From positions 1 through 9,925 of the forward strand of contig DJXC01000199.1 of NCBI GenBank assembly GCA_002449575.1: a stretch of DNA of 9,925 nt, read 5' to 3'. Origin of the DNA: Ruminococcus sp. UBA7014 (lineage in GTDB: Bacteria; Bacillota; Clostridia; Oscillospirales; Ruminococcaceae). A program made the position numbers and the translations under genes. Each line of letters opens with the position of its first letter. Positions within the stretch are counted from its first letter, which is position 1. Positions 1-5,775 of the stretch are shown here, piece after piece. Under the pieces are notes generated by a model. The model was not told where the DNA came from, made no database searches, and saw only the letters and a program-made list of their open reading frames with translations.

Positions 1-666
1 TTCTGCAAACGCAAACAACGGCTGACGGCAGCGTTCCGAAATGTGAAACGAAAAAATTTTCTCAAAATCCTGTAAGATAATGTATCTGACAGCCTGCAAA
101 GTTCCGGCAGGCATCAGAATTCCCTGCTGACAGCAAGTATCACAGAAGAAACAGCCGTCCTCAACAGAGAAGTATAGAGTTTCCGGCAGATAGTTTCCGC
201 ATTTCCGGCACATGACAACATCCGGCTGAAATCCCAGCAGAGAAGCAATTCTTAATTCAAAGATAGCTTTTAATAATAATTCGTCATGTTCCGGCTGTGA
301 GAGATAATGCAGAAGATTCAGCATCAGGCGCAGAATTTCCGGTGTACCGGATTTTGGCAGGGCAGAATATAATATCACCTGTGCGAAATAAGAGGCTAAG
401 GCAACGGCATTCAAATCGCTTCTTAATCCGTAGAAAATATTGAGGGGTGTGACGCTGCTTAAGATTCTGGCTTTGTTTTTGGCATGATGGTCGGAAATAT
501 CAAATTCCGAATAAGCAAACAATTGTGATGCACTGCCGGATTTGCTTGTCACTTTTGCTGAACCTTTCACCACAATTTCAATCATGCCGGTTTCAGTAAG
601 AATATCAATAAATTTATCCTGTTCGCCGAATGGCTTCTGTGAAAGTACTACTCCCTTGACTGTCAT
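1..666 (-). CDS. recO: DNA repair protein RecO (C-terminus cut by window edge)
   Basis: RecO is a recombination mediator. In the RecFOR pathway it helps RecR load RecA onto SSB-coated single strands and anneals complementary strands. The first 222 codons are visible; the family is about 240 to 255 residues, so roughly 20 to 35 are missing. The N-terminus has the family pattern (MTVKGVVLSQKPFGEQDKF, an OB fold in the family). A zinc-finger-like pair follows, C153-x2-C156 and C175-x2-C178, in a helical domain with ELRIASLLGFQPD before it. I chose ATG at 666 because AAGGAA lies a few bases upstream. An in-frame ATG at 687 would add seven residues (MPPRKEI) but lacks a better ribosome binding site. 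The gene begins inside the yqzL-like ORF in another frame and is the last visible member of the leftward phoH operon. Family assignment is firm. Confidence 0.95.
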   Translation of the reverse strand, partial: MTVKGVVLSQKPFGEQDKFIDILTETGMIEIVVKGSAKVTSKSGSASQLFAYSEFDISDHHAKNKARILSSVTPLNIFYGLRSDLNAVALASYFAQVILYSALPKSGTPEILRLMLNLLHYLSQPEHDELLLKAIFELRIASLLGFQPDVVMCRKCGNYLPETLYFSVEDGCFFCDTCCQQGILMPAGTLQAVRYIILQDFEKIFSFHISERCRQPLFAFAE

Positions 667-751
667 AATTTCCTTTCTGGGCGGCATATTGCAGATAATC
701 GGCAACACTGCCCGTTTGCTGAAACTGTTCCCATAACTGATAGACTGACAT
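614..751 (-). CDS. YqzL-like small protein, 45 aa
   Basis: This small ORF lies between era and recO, where many Firmicutes carry the short YqzL protein of unknown function. The protein begins MSVYQLWEQFQQTGSVADYL. It shows what I recall as the family core: Trp7, Phe10, Thr13-Gly14 and Tyr19-Leu20 in a W-x2-F-x2-TG-x4-YL arrangement. The ATG at 751 has GGAG nine bases upstream. Its last 17 or so codons overlap the start of recO by 53 bases in another frame, so that tail may be poorly conserved. No signal peptide or membrane segment is visible. The ribosome binding site lies in the right arm of an inverted repeat (757..805). Overlap with recO suggests translational coupling (inference). The family call rests on position and the short motif, without a search. 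Confidence 0.75.
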   Translation of the reverse strand: MSVYQLWEQFQQTGSVADYLQYAAQKGNYDSQGSSTFTEAIRRTG

Positions 752-756
752 GATAA

Positions 757-805
757 TTCACTCCGTTCTGATTTTTTAGAATTATTATCTGCAAAACGGA
801 GTGAA
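757..805 (-). promoter_or_regulatory. 11-bp inverted repeat covering the yqzL ribosome binding site
   Basis: The arms TTCACTCCGTT (757..767) and AACGGAGTGAA (795..805) are perfectly complementary and separated by 27 AT-rich bases. In the leftward mRNA the GGAG of the yqzL-like gene falls within the 3' arm, so folding would hide it. No T-run follows the 3' arm, so this is not an intrinsic terminator. It could be a translational switch, an RNA processing or stability element between era and yqzL-recO, or a DNA operator. The repeat is seen directly; its role is inferred. Confidence 0.6.
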
Positions 806-816
806 ATATTTCTGGA

Positions 817-1713
817 TTATTCTGACAAACCGAAGCTTCGGATTAAGCCTTCTTTGTTGCGCCAGTCTTCTTTTACTTTGACAAAGCATTTTAAATTTAC
901 CTGAATCTGAAAGAATTTTTCCAGTTCATGCCTTGCGGAACTTGCAATTTTTTTGAGCATCGTGCCGTTTTTGCCGATAATGATGCCCTTATGGGAATCA
1001 CGTTCGCAGTAGATGACGGCAGAAATATCAAGCAGGTCTTTGTCGTCACGTTCTTTCATGGACTCAACAGTCACGGCAACACCATGCGGCACTTCGTCAT
1101 TCAGTAGCCTGAGAAGCTTTTCACGAATCATTTCCGCAGCAAGTACCTGTTCCGGCTGGTCGGTGAATTTATCATCCGGAAAGAAATGAACTGACGGCTG
1201 TGCCAGTTCTCCGGCGGTAGCAAGAATTTCTTCCAGACCGTCATTCTGTTCGGCACTGACGGGAATAATTGCATAAGGATGATATTTGTTTTCAAGATGC
1301 AGCATCAGCGGCATCATGGCGGATTTGTCCTGTAATAAATCAATCTTGTTGATGATAATAATACAGGAAATTTTCTTGTCAGTGATGGCTTTCAGCATGG
1401 ATTCATCTTGTTCGTGCAGTTTCCTGGTACAGTCGATAACATACAGAACAGCATCAGAATCTGTGGCGGAATCCTGTGCTGTTTTGAGCATATGACCACT
1501 TAGTTTATTTTTGGGTTTATGCAGTCCAGGGGTGTCGATAAAGACAAACTGCGTATTGTCACGGGTGAGAATGCCTGTAATCCGGGTTCTTGTAGTCTGT
1601 GGCTTGCTGCTGACAGAAGCTATCTTTTCCCCGATAAGGGCATTCAGCAAAGTAGACTTTCCGGCATTGGTTCTGCCGGAAAGCGTTAAGAAAATAGATT
1701 TTGTTTCATTCAT
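817..1713 (-). CDS. era: GTPase Era
   Basis: Era is an essential GTPase that binds the 3' end of 16S rRNA and supports 30S subunit assembly. The 298-residue length is typical. GTPase motifs are in order: G1 GRTNAGKST (13-21), switch-I TTRTRITG (40-47), G3 DTPG (60-63) followed by LHKPKNKL, G4 NKID (122-125), and G5 SA (153-154). The C-terminal KH domain carries GIIIGKNG (243-250). G1 has Thr and Ala where many Era proteins have Pro and Val (GRPNVGKS); the Lys and Ser that contact nucleotide are intact. The start lies 5 bases beyond the ybeY stop, and its ribosome binding site GAGGAA is made from the final Glu codons of ybeY, so the two are probably translationally coupled. Many Firmicutes carry dgkA and cdd between ybeY and era; both are absent here. 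Confidence 0.97.
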   Translation of the reverse strand: MNETKSIFLTLSGRTNAGKSTLLNALIGEKIASVSSKPQTTRTRITGILTRDNTQFVFIDTPGLHKPKNKLSGHMLKTAQDSATDSDAVLYVIDCTRKLHEQDESMLKAITDKKISCIIIINKIDLLQDKSAMMPLMLHLENKYHPYAIIPVSAEQNDGLEEILATAGELAQPSVHFFPDDKFTDQPEQVLAAEMIREKLLRLLNDEVPHGVAVTVESMKERDDKDLLDISAVIYCERDSHKGIIIGKNGTMLKKIASSARHELEKFFQIQVNLKCFVKVKEDWRNKEGLIRSFGLSE

Positions 1714-1717
1714 GAAA

Positions 1718-2236
1718 TTATTCCTCTTCTGGAGTATTATAGGTCAATTCTCTGGAAATGCCGAGCTTTTCAAGAACAGATTCTTCTTTTTCTCTCATAA
1801 TGCGTTCATCAAGAGGACTTTTTTCATGGTCATAGCCCAGCAGATGCAGCATGGAATGTACAGTCAGAAAACCGATTTCCCGGCTCAGAGAATGCCCGTA
1901 AATATTCGCCTGCTTGACAGCAGTTTCGATAGAAATCACAATATCACCAAGAAGAACATAGCCAGTTTCGGTGTTGATTTCCATAGTGCCGTCATCACTG
2001 GTCAGTGGAAAGGAAAGTACATCTGTAGAAGTATCTTTTTGCCGATAGGTTTTGTTCAGGGTTCGGATTTCCTGATTTGAGACGAATGAAACACTAACTT
2101 CTGCATTCTGCGTAAAGCCTTCGGAAATCAGTACTGCATGACAGCAGCGGCGGATTAACAGCCGGATACCGGAGGGAATTTTGACAGTGTTCTGATTGTT
2201 TTTAATGCTGACTTTGAGCTTGCCTGTTTGCTGCAT
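1718..2236 (-). CDS. ybeY: Endoribonuclease YbeY (rRNA maturation factor)
   Basis: YbeY is a metal-dependent endoribonuclease involved in 16S rRNA 3'-end maturation and ribosome quality control in the cytoplasm. The protein is 172 residues. The metal-binding motif HSMLHLLGYDH gives His127, His131 and His137 (family pattern HGxLHLxGYDH, with Ser for Gly at the second position). The conserved LNKTYRQKDTSTDVLSFP (60-77) contains Arg65, equivalent to a conserved functional arginine. The ATG at 2236 is preceded by AAGGAG at eight bases, a strong site. It lies 38 bases after phoH and immediately before era, a standard ribosome-biogenesis neighbourhood. The C-terminus ends in a Glu triplet whose codons provide the era ribosome binding site. 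Confidence 0.96.
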   Translation of the reverse strand: MQQTGKLKVSIKNNQNTVKIPSGIRLLIRRCCHAVLISEGFTQNAEVSVSFVSNQEIRTLNKTYRQKDTSTDVLSFPLTSDDGTMEINTETGYVLLGDIVISIETAVKQANIYGHSLSREIGFLTVHSMLHLLGYDHEKSPLDERIMREKEESVLEKLGISRELTYNTPEEE

Positions 2237-2274
2237 GAAAAAAACTCCTTTTCTGTTTTTAGAATAATAAATAA

Positions 2275-3234
2275 TTATGAGCGGTTTTGATAGAATTTCT
2301 CATATGCCCGGATAATGTCCTGCACAAGTCTGTGACGGACAACATCTTTTTCTGTAAAGCGCATAATGGCAATGTCTTCGATATTTTTGAGAACTTTCAT
2401 AGCTTCGATAAGTCCGGAACGACGTTTTTCCGGCAGGTCTATCTGTGTAATGTCACCAGTAATCACCATTTTGCTGTTTGTTCCCAGACGTGTGAGAAAC
2501 ATTTTGATTTGTTCGGAAGTCGTATTTTGTGCTTCGTCCAGAATGATAAATGCATCATCCAGAGTGCGCCCTCTCATATAGGCAAGGGGAGCAACTTCAA
2601 TAATATTTTTTTCCATATGCCTGGCAAAAGTTTCCGCACCGAACATATCAAACAACGCATCATAAAGCGGACGAAGATAAGGGTCAACCTTATTTTGTAA
2701 ATCACCAGGCAGAAAACCCAGCTTTTCACCGGCTTCTACAGCAGGACGGGTTAAAATAATCTTCTGTACCTCATGCGCCTTGAATGCCTTGACTGCCATT
2801 GCCACAGCCAGATACGTCTTTCCTGTTCCGGCAGGTCCTACACCAAGAACGATTGTATTTTTCCGGATAGCATCTACATATTTTTTCTGACCGACAGTTT
2901 TTGGACGGACAACTTTTCCGCTGGTTGTAATGCAGATACCATCAGAGCTTAATTCTTTCAGGGCTTCGGATTCACCGTCCGAGAGCATGGAAATCACATA
3001 ACGGACAGTCTGTTCAGAAAGCTGCTGTCCTTTTTCAGCGAGTTCGCCAAGCATCCGGAGAGCCTGTGCGGCTTTTGCTGTTTGTTCAGCGATACCTGTG
3101 ACAGCAACATCGCCGCCACGTCCGGTAATAATTACCTGATATTCTCTTTGCAGTAATGTCAGATTCTGGTCATAGCTGCCAAATACAGCCTGTACCACTG
3201 CTGGATTCTGAAAATGAATTTGTTCTTCTGCCAA
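2275..3234 (-). CDS. phoH: PhoH-family ATPase (PhoL/YbeZ type)
   Basis: This is a cytoplasmic P-loop ATPase of the PhoH family, related to helicase ATPase cores. It is usually encoded next to ybeY and is thought to act in RNA or ribosome metabolism. The 319-residue protein has an N-terminal domain (about 1-105), then the ATPase core with Walker A GPAGTGKT (133-140), the conserved TRPAVEAGEKLGFLPGD (162-178), Walker B FIILDEAQN (229-237), and TGDITQIDLP (259-268). The start is TTG: an in-frame TGA lies nine bases upstream, no ATG fits, and AAGGTG sits seven bases before the TTG. This is the first gene of the leftward operon. The mRNA from the nearer promoter would have a leader of about 34 bases. 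Confidence 0.95.
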   Translation of the reverse strand: MAEEQIHFQNPAVVQAVFGSYDQNLTLLQREYQVIITGRGGDVAVTGIAEQTAKAAQALRMLGELAEKGQQLSEQTVRYVISMLSDGESEALKELSSDGICITTSGKVVRPKTVGQKKYVDAIRKNTIVLGVGPAGTGKTYLAVAMAVKAFKAHEVQKIILTRPAVEAGEKLGFLPGDLQNKVDPYLRPLYDALFDMFGAETFARHMEKNIIEVAPLAYMRGRTLDDAFIILDEAQNTTSEQIKMFLTRLGTNSKMVITGDITQIDLPEKRRSGLIEAMKVLKNIEDIAIMRFTEKDVVRHRLVQDIIRAYEKFYQNRS

Positions 3235-3274
3235 ATTTTTTCACCTTCGCTTTATTAAAAATATCTCTGTTAGT

Positions 3275-3304
3275 ATTATATCATAATTTATACTAAAATT
3301 GCAA
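3275..3304 (-). promoter_or_regulatory. Proximal leftward promoter of the phoH operon
   Basis: On the minus strand, TTGCAA (3299..3304) and TATAAT (3275..3280) are 18 bases apart. TGA immediately precedes TATAAT, giving an extended -10 (TGnTATAAT). Predicted transcription start is near 3268. The -10 is perfect; the -35 matches consensus at four of six positions. Confidence 0.65.
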
Positions 3305-3387
3305 TAGGAAAATGAAAATTTATTTCTGTATTGATGTATATTAGTAATCGCTGTCATCACAGTGAAAAGTAAAATACGGCTTATATT

Positions 3388-3416
3388 ATTATACAACATT
3401 TTCACAGAAAAATCAA
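3388..3416 (-). promoter_or_regulatory. Distal leftward promoter of the phoH operon
   Basis: On the minus strand, TTGATT (3411..3416) and TATAAT (3388..3393) are separated by exactly 17 bases. The predicted start near 3381 would give a leader of about 147 bases before phoH. The surrounding DNA is very AT-rich, so chance matches are more likely than usual. Confidence 0.5.
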
Positions 3417-3495
3417 TAGTTTTATCAAAAAATATGTGAAAATTAGCAAAGTGCATAATCAGAGCAGATTTTTTTTGGAAATTTTGAAAAAACGC

Positions 3496-3524
3496 TTGAC
3501 AAACCGGAATATTTATGCTATAAT
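3496..3524 (+). promoter_or_regulatory. Consensus sigma-A promoter of infC-rpmI-rplT
   Basis: TTGACA (3496..3501) and TATAAT (3519..3524) are both perfect and 17 bases apart. Predicted transcription start is near 3531, giving a leader of about 186 bases before infC. A full-consensus promoter fits a translation operon whose output is then trimmed by attenuation in the leader. Confidence 0.9.
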
Positions 3525-3530
3525 ATACAG

Positions 3531-3684
3531 CGAAAACAAAGCAGATATCTGTCTATCAGTTCATCTCACCGTTTGACTGTAAGTGCCGAAACGGTCAATC
3601 ATGCAAAGAAATCGTTCTCTGTGTGTCAGGGCGTTTCTGTGATGAGTGCTGATTTTTCAGAAATCTGTACTCATTTTTTGTTTT
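3531..3684 (+). promoter_or_regulatory. Probable L20 leader (autoregulatory attenuator of infC operon)
   Basis: In Firmicutes the infC-rpmI-rplT mRNA leader is bound by ribosomal protein L20, which promotes premature termination. Position and architecture fit that element. A 7-bp stem, ACCGTTT (3568..3574) with AAACGGT (3589..3595), is seen, followed downstream by an intrinsic terminator (3642..3684). A competing nested fold is possible: GAAACG (3588..3593) with CGTTTC (3632..3637), closed by GTTCATC (3559..3565) with GATGAGT (3641..3647). It would capture the 5' arm of the terminator. The pairings are read from sequence. The L20 role is known for the family. Which fold is the on state is inference. 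Confidence 0.75.
3642..3684 (+). terminator. Leader intrinsic terminator (attenuator) upstream of infC
   Basis: ATGAGTGC pairs with GTACTCAT (one G-T wobble). After a single T-T mismatch, GATTT pairs with AAATC around a TTCAG loop (hairpin 3642..3674). TTTTTTGTTTT follows. It lies between promoter and first gene, so it must be conditional. Confidence 0.85.
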
Positions 3685-3702
3685 AATGAAATTTTTATGC
3701 TT

Positions 3703-3719
3703 GGGGGTGCTTTACTATA
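3703..3719 (+). promoter_or_regulatory. infC ribosome binding site and non-ATG start
   Basis: GGGGGTG (3703..3709) can pair with the anti-Shine-Dalgarno CCUCCAC along its full length with one G-U wobble. Seven bases later comes ATA (3717..3719), in frame with infC. This decides the start in favour of ATA over the downstream ATG at 3741. Confidence 0.65.
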
Positions 3720-4244
3720 AGCAGCAAGGAAAACAAGGACATGCAGATTAATGAAATGATTCGGGATAAAGAAATCCTTGTCATTGATGCAGACGGAAAG
3801 AAACTTGGTGTGATGTCTGCCAGAGATGCGCAGAAACTCGCATATGAAAAAGATTTGGATTTGGTCAAAATCGCTCCGCAGGCAAAGCCGCCTGTCTGCC
3901 GTATCATGGATTATGGTAAGTTTTGCTATGAACAGCAGAGGCGTGAGAGAGAAGCCAAGAAAAATCAGAAAGTCATGTCAATTAAAGAAATCAGAATGTT
4001 TTCAACTATTGATACCAATGACTTTAATACCAAAGTCAATCAGGCTGTGAAATTCCTGAAAGGCGGCGACAAGCTGAAAGTTTCTATCCGCTTCCGCAAG
4101 CGTGCCATTGCCCATCCGCAGTTCGGTGAAGAACTGCTCGAACGCTTCAAACAAGCGTGCAGCGAATACGGCGTTGTCGAAAAGCCCGCAAAAGCCGAAG
4201 GTCGCAGTATTGTAATGTTTATATCCCCGAAAGCATCCAAGTAA
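3717..4244 (+). CDS. infC: Translation initiation factor IF-3
   Basis: IF-3 binds the 30S subunit, prevents premature 50S joining and checks the start codon and initiator tRNA. From ATA the protein is 175 residues, matching family length (about 173 to 180): M-SSKENKD then MQINEMIRDKEILVID. The N-terminal domain is followed by the linker region with PPVCRIMDYGKF (58-69) and a basic helix (EQQRREREAKK). The C-terminal domain contains KVSIRFRKRAIAHPQFG, where the common family form has Gly rather than the Lys between the two arginines. Starting at ATG 3741 would give 167 residues and waste the strong GGGGGTG site; the N-terminal SSKENKD extension is typical of clostridial IF-3. A rare start codon on infC would permit feedback, because IF-3 itself discriminates against such codons. 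Gene identity is certain; the exact start is probable. Confidence 0.93.
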   Translation: MSSKENKDMQINEMIRDKEILVIDADGKKLGVMSARDAQKLAYEKDLDLVKIAPQAKPPVCRIMDYGKFCYEQQRREREAKKNQKVMSIKEIRMFSTIDTNDFNTKVNQAVKFLKGGDKLKVSIRFRKRAIAHPQFGEELLERFKQACSEYGVVEKPAKAEGRSIVMFISPKASK

Positions 4245-4260
4245 GAAGGAGGAAGCCACC

Positions 4261-4467
4261 ATGGCAAAGAAAGTAAAAGTAAAAACTCATTCCGGCGCAA
4301 AAAAGCGTTTTAAGCTCACCGGTACTGGCAAGCTGAAATATCAGCACACCAACAAGCGTCACAGACTCACACAGAAAGATACCAAGCGTAAGAGAATCGC
4401 CCGCAATGCTGGTGTTGTAGATGCTGCAAATGCACCAACTCTCAAAAAGCTCGTTCCTTATCTGTAA
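4261..4467 (+). CDS. rpmI: Ribosomal protein bL35
   Basis: bL35 is a small basic protein of the large ribosomal subunit. The 68-residue sequence begins MAKKVKVKTHSGAKKRFKLT, the hallmark of the family, and ends KKLVPYL. It is very rich in Lys and Arg. The ATG is preceded by AAGGAGGA about nine bases upstream, and it starts 16 bases after infC. It belongs to the infC-rpmI-rplT operon. Confidence 0.98.
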   Translation: MAKKVKVKTHSGAKKRFKLTGTGKLKYQHTNKRHRLTQKDTKRKRIARNAGVVDAANAPTLKKLVPYL

Positions 4468-4532
4468 GAATTACGGGTTTTCGGTAAAAATCCAGAAACT
4501 CAGAACTCAAAAAATATTGGAGGTTTGTAATT

Positions 4533-4886
4533 ATGGCACGTATCAAAGGTGCGTTATCCACTCGCAAGAGAAGAAATAAAACATTAAAGCTTGCCAAAGG
4601 CTATTTCGGCGCAAAGAGCAAGCATTTCAAGATGGCAAAACAGGCTGTTATGAAGTCCGGTCAGTATGCTTATATCGGCAGAAGACAGAAGAAGAGAAAC
4701 TTCCGTCAGCTCTGGATTACCAGAATTTCCGCAGCAGCTAAAATTAATGGCATGAATTATTCTACATTCATGAACGGCTGCAAGAAGGCTGGTATTACAC
4801 TCAACAGAAAAATGCTCTCTGAAATTGCAATTCATGATGCTGAGGGCTTCGCAGCAATCGTCGCACAGGCAAAAGCTGCTCTTTGA
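4533..4886 (+). CDS. rplT: Ribosomal protein bL20
   Basis: bL20 is an early-assembly protein of the 50S subunit and, in Firmicutes, the repressor of its own operon through the leader RNA upstream of infC. At 117 residues it has full family length. The N-terminus (MARIKGALSTRKRRNKTLKL) is the long basic extension that threads into 23S rRNA. The globular part contains RRQKKRNFRQLWITRI and NGMNYSTFMNG. GGAGG lies nine bases before the ATG. The gap after rpmI is 65 bases with no terminator. The gene is last before a strong terminator. Confidence 0.98.
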   Translation: MARIKGALSTRKRRNKTLKLAKGYFGAKSKHFKMAKQAVMKSGQYAYIGRRQKKRNFRQLWITRISAAAKINGMNYSTFMNGCKKAGITLNRKMLSEIAIHDAEGFAAIVAQAKAAL

Positions 4887-4905
4887 TGATGCAAGAAACC
4901 ATCTC

Positions 4906-4941
4906 AACACGCTCTTGACATATTAAGAGCGTGTTTTGTTT
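4906..4941 (+). terminator. Intrinsic terminator of infC-rpmI-rplT
   Basis: AACACGCTCTT (4906..4916) and AAGAGCGTGTT (4925..4935) form a perfect 11-bp stem around an 8-base loop. A T-rich tract (TTGTTT to 4941) follows. It begins 20 bases after the rplT stop and separates the ribosomal operon from the methyltransferase gene. Confidence 0.93.
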
Positions 4942-4974
4942 ATCCCGCCGCATTCCGGCAGAAAGTGAGCTGTT

Positions 4975-5757
4975 ATGCTGAAAACAACTGTCATTACTTC
5001 CCGTGAAAATCCGGCAGTGAAGCATTATATCCGCCTCCGGGACAGGAAAAAGACAAGATATGACGAAAATTCATTCGTTGCCGAAGGACTCCGCATTGTC
5101 CGGGATGCCCTGCAATATCCGTTTCTGGTACAGCAAATCTTTCTGACAGAATCCGCATTTGAAAAATATGCCGGAATACTGGAAGCCACTTGCGGACAAC
5201 TGTTCCGCATTCCGGAAGCAGTCGGCAGAGAAATGAGCGATACAGAACATACACAAGGTGTATTTGCTGTCTGCCGGATGCCGGAACAAAAGCCACAACT
5301 TTCTCCGGAAGGTAGATATTTAGTATTATGTCAGGTACAAGACCCCGGTAACATGGGTATGATACTCCGTACCTGTGATGCTCTTGGTACAGATGCTGTA
5401 CTGATGACACAGTGCTGTGATTTATATAGTCCAAAGGTGATTCGTGCAACAATGGGTTCTGTATTCCGTGTGCCGGTACTCCGGGCAGATACCCCCGAAC
5501 TGCTGCTTACATTGCTTAGTCAGCAGCAGATTTGTTCTTATGCCTCTGTCCCGGCAGAATCTGCTGTTTCTCTGACAAAATGCCATTTGGGTCATGGCTG
5601 TGCCGTCTGGATTGGCAATGAGGGAAACGGTCTGCCGGAAACGGTAATACACGCTTGTCAGAAAACTGTTACTATCCCTATGAAAGGCGGCGCAGAATCT
5701 TTCAACGCTGCTATGGCGGCAGGAATTCTGACATGGGAAATGATGAAATCTGATTAA
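4975..5757 (+). CDS. TrmH/SpoU-family RNA 2'-O-ribose methyltransferase
   Basis: This is a SPOUT-superfamily enzyme that transfers methyl from S-adenosylmethionine to a ribose 2'-OH in rRNA or tRNA. The 260-residue protein has an N-terminal substrate-binding domain (about 1-100, with NSFVAEGLRIVRDAL at 32-46). The trefoil-knot catalytic domain follows: motif 1 DPGNMGMILRTCDALG (123-138), motif 2 KVIRATMGSVFRVPV (154-168), and motif 3 IGNEGNGL (213-220) with IPMKGGAESFNAAMAAGI (234-251). It looks closest to the YsgA-like branch, some members of which modify 23S rRNA; I cannot fix the target base. The ATG at 4975 is the first possible start because an in-frame TGA lies nine bases upstream. The ribosome binding site is weak (GTGAG). 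It begins 33 bases after the rplT terminator, and I see no convincing promoter of its own. Confidence 0.92.
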   Translation: MLKTTVITSRENPAVKHYIRLRDRKKTRYDENSFVAEGLRIVRDALQYPFLVQQIFLTESAFEKYAGILEATCGQLFRIPEAVGREMSDTEHTQGVFAVCRMPEQKPQLSPEGRYLVLCQVQDPGNMGMILRTCDALGTDAVLMTQCCDLYSPKVIRATMGSVFRVPVLRADTPELLLTLLSQQQICSYASVPAESAVSLTKCHLGHGCAVWIGNEGNGLPETVIHACQKTVTIPMKGGAESFNAAMAAGILTWEMMKSD

Positions 5758-5775
5758 TTTACAGGAGAATTTGCC

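Larger units (their letters stand above)
3235..3716. other. Divergent gene-free region between phoH and infC
   Basis: This 482-base stretch separates the leftward and rightward operons. From left to right it holds the phoH ribosome binding site, two leftward promoters, AT-rich spacer without a recognisable gene (about 3420..3490), the rightward infC promoter, and the infC leader with its attenuator. Short open frames here have no family resemblance and AT-driven composition, so I do not call a gene. Confidence 0.85.

Noticed and set aside
664..687. In-frame ATG at 687 as the recO start
   Set aside because: The ATG at 666 has AAGGAA at suitable spacing and gives the usual RecO N-terminus.
757..805. 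Inverted repeat as an intrinsic terminator after era
   Set aside because: No U-tract follows the 3' arm, and the next gene starts within a few bases.
1511..2080. 189-codon plus-strand open frame across era and ybeY
   Set aside because: It is antisense to two clearly conserved genes and resembles no family I recognise.
3241..3456. 71-codon minus-strand open frame upstream of phoH
   Set aside because: AT-driven composition, overlaps the predicted phoH promoters, and no family resemblance.
4468..4532. Possible regulatory structure between rpmI and rplT
   Set aside because: Only a ribosome binding site and unstructured AT-rich sequence are visible; no stable hairpin or T-run.
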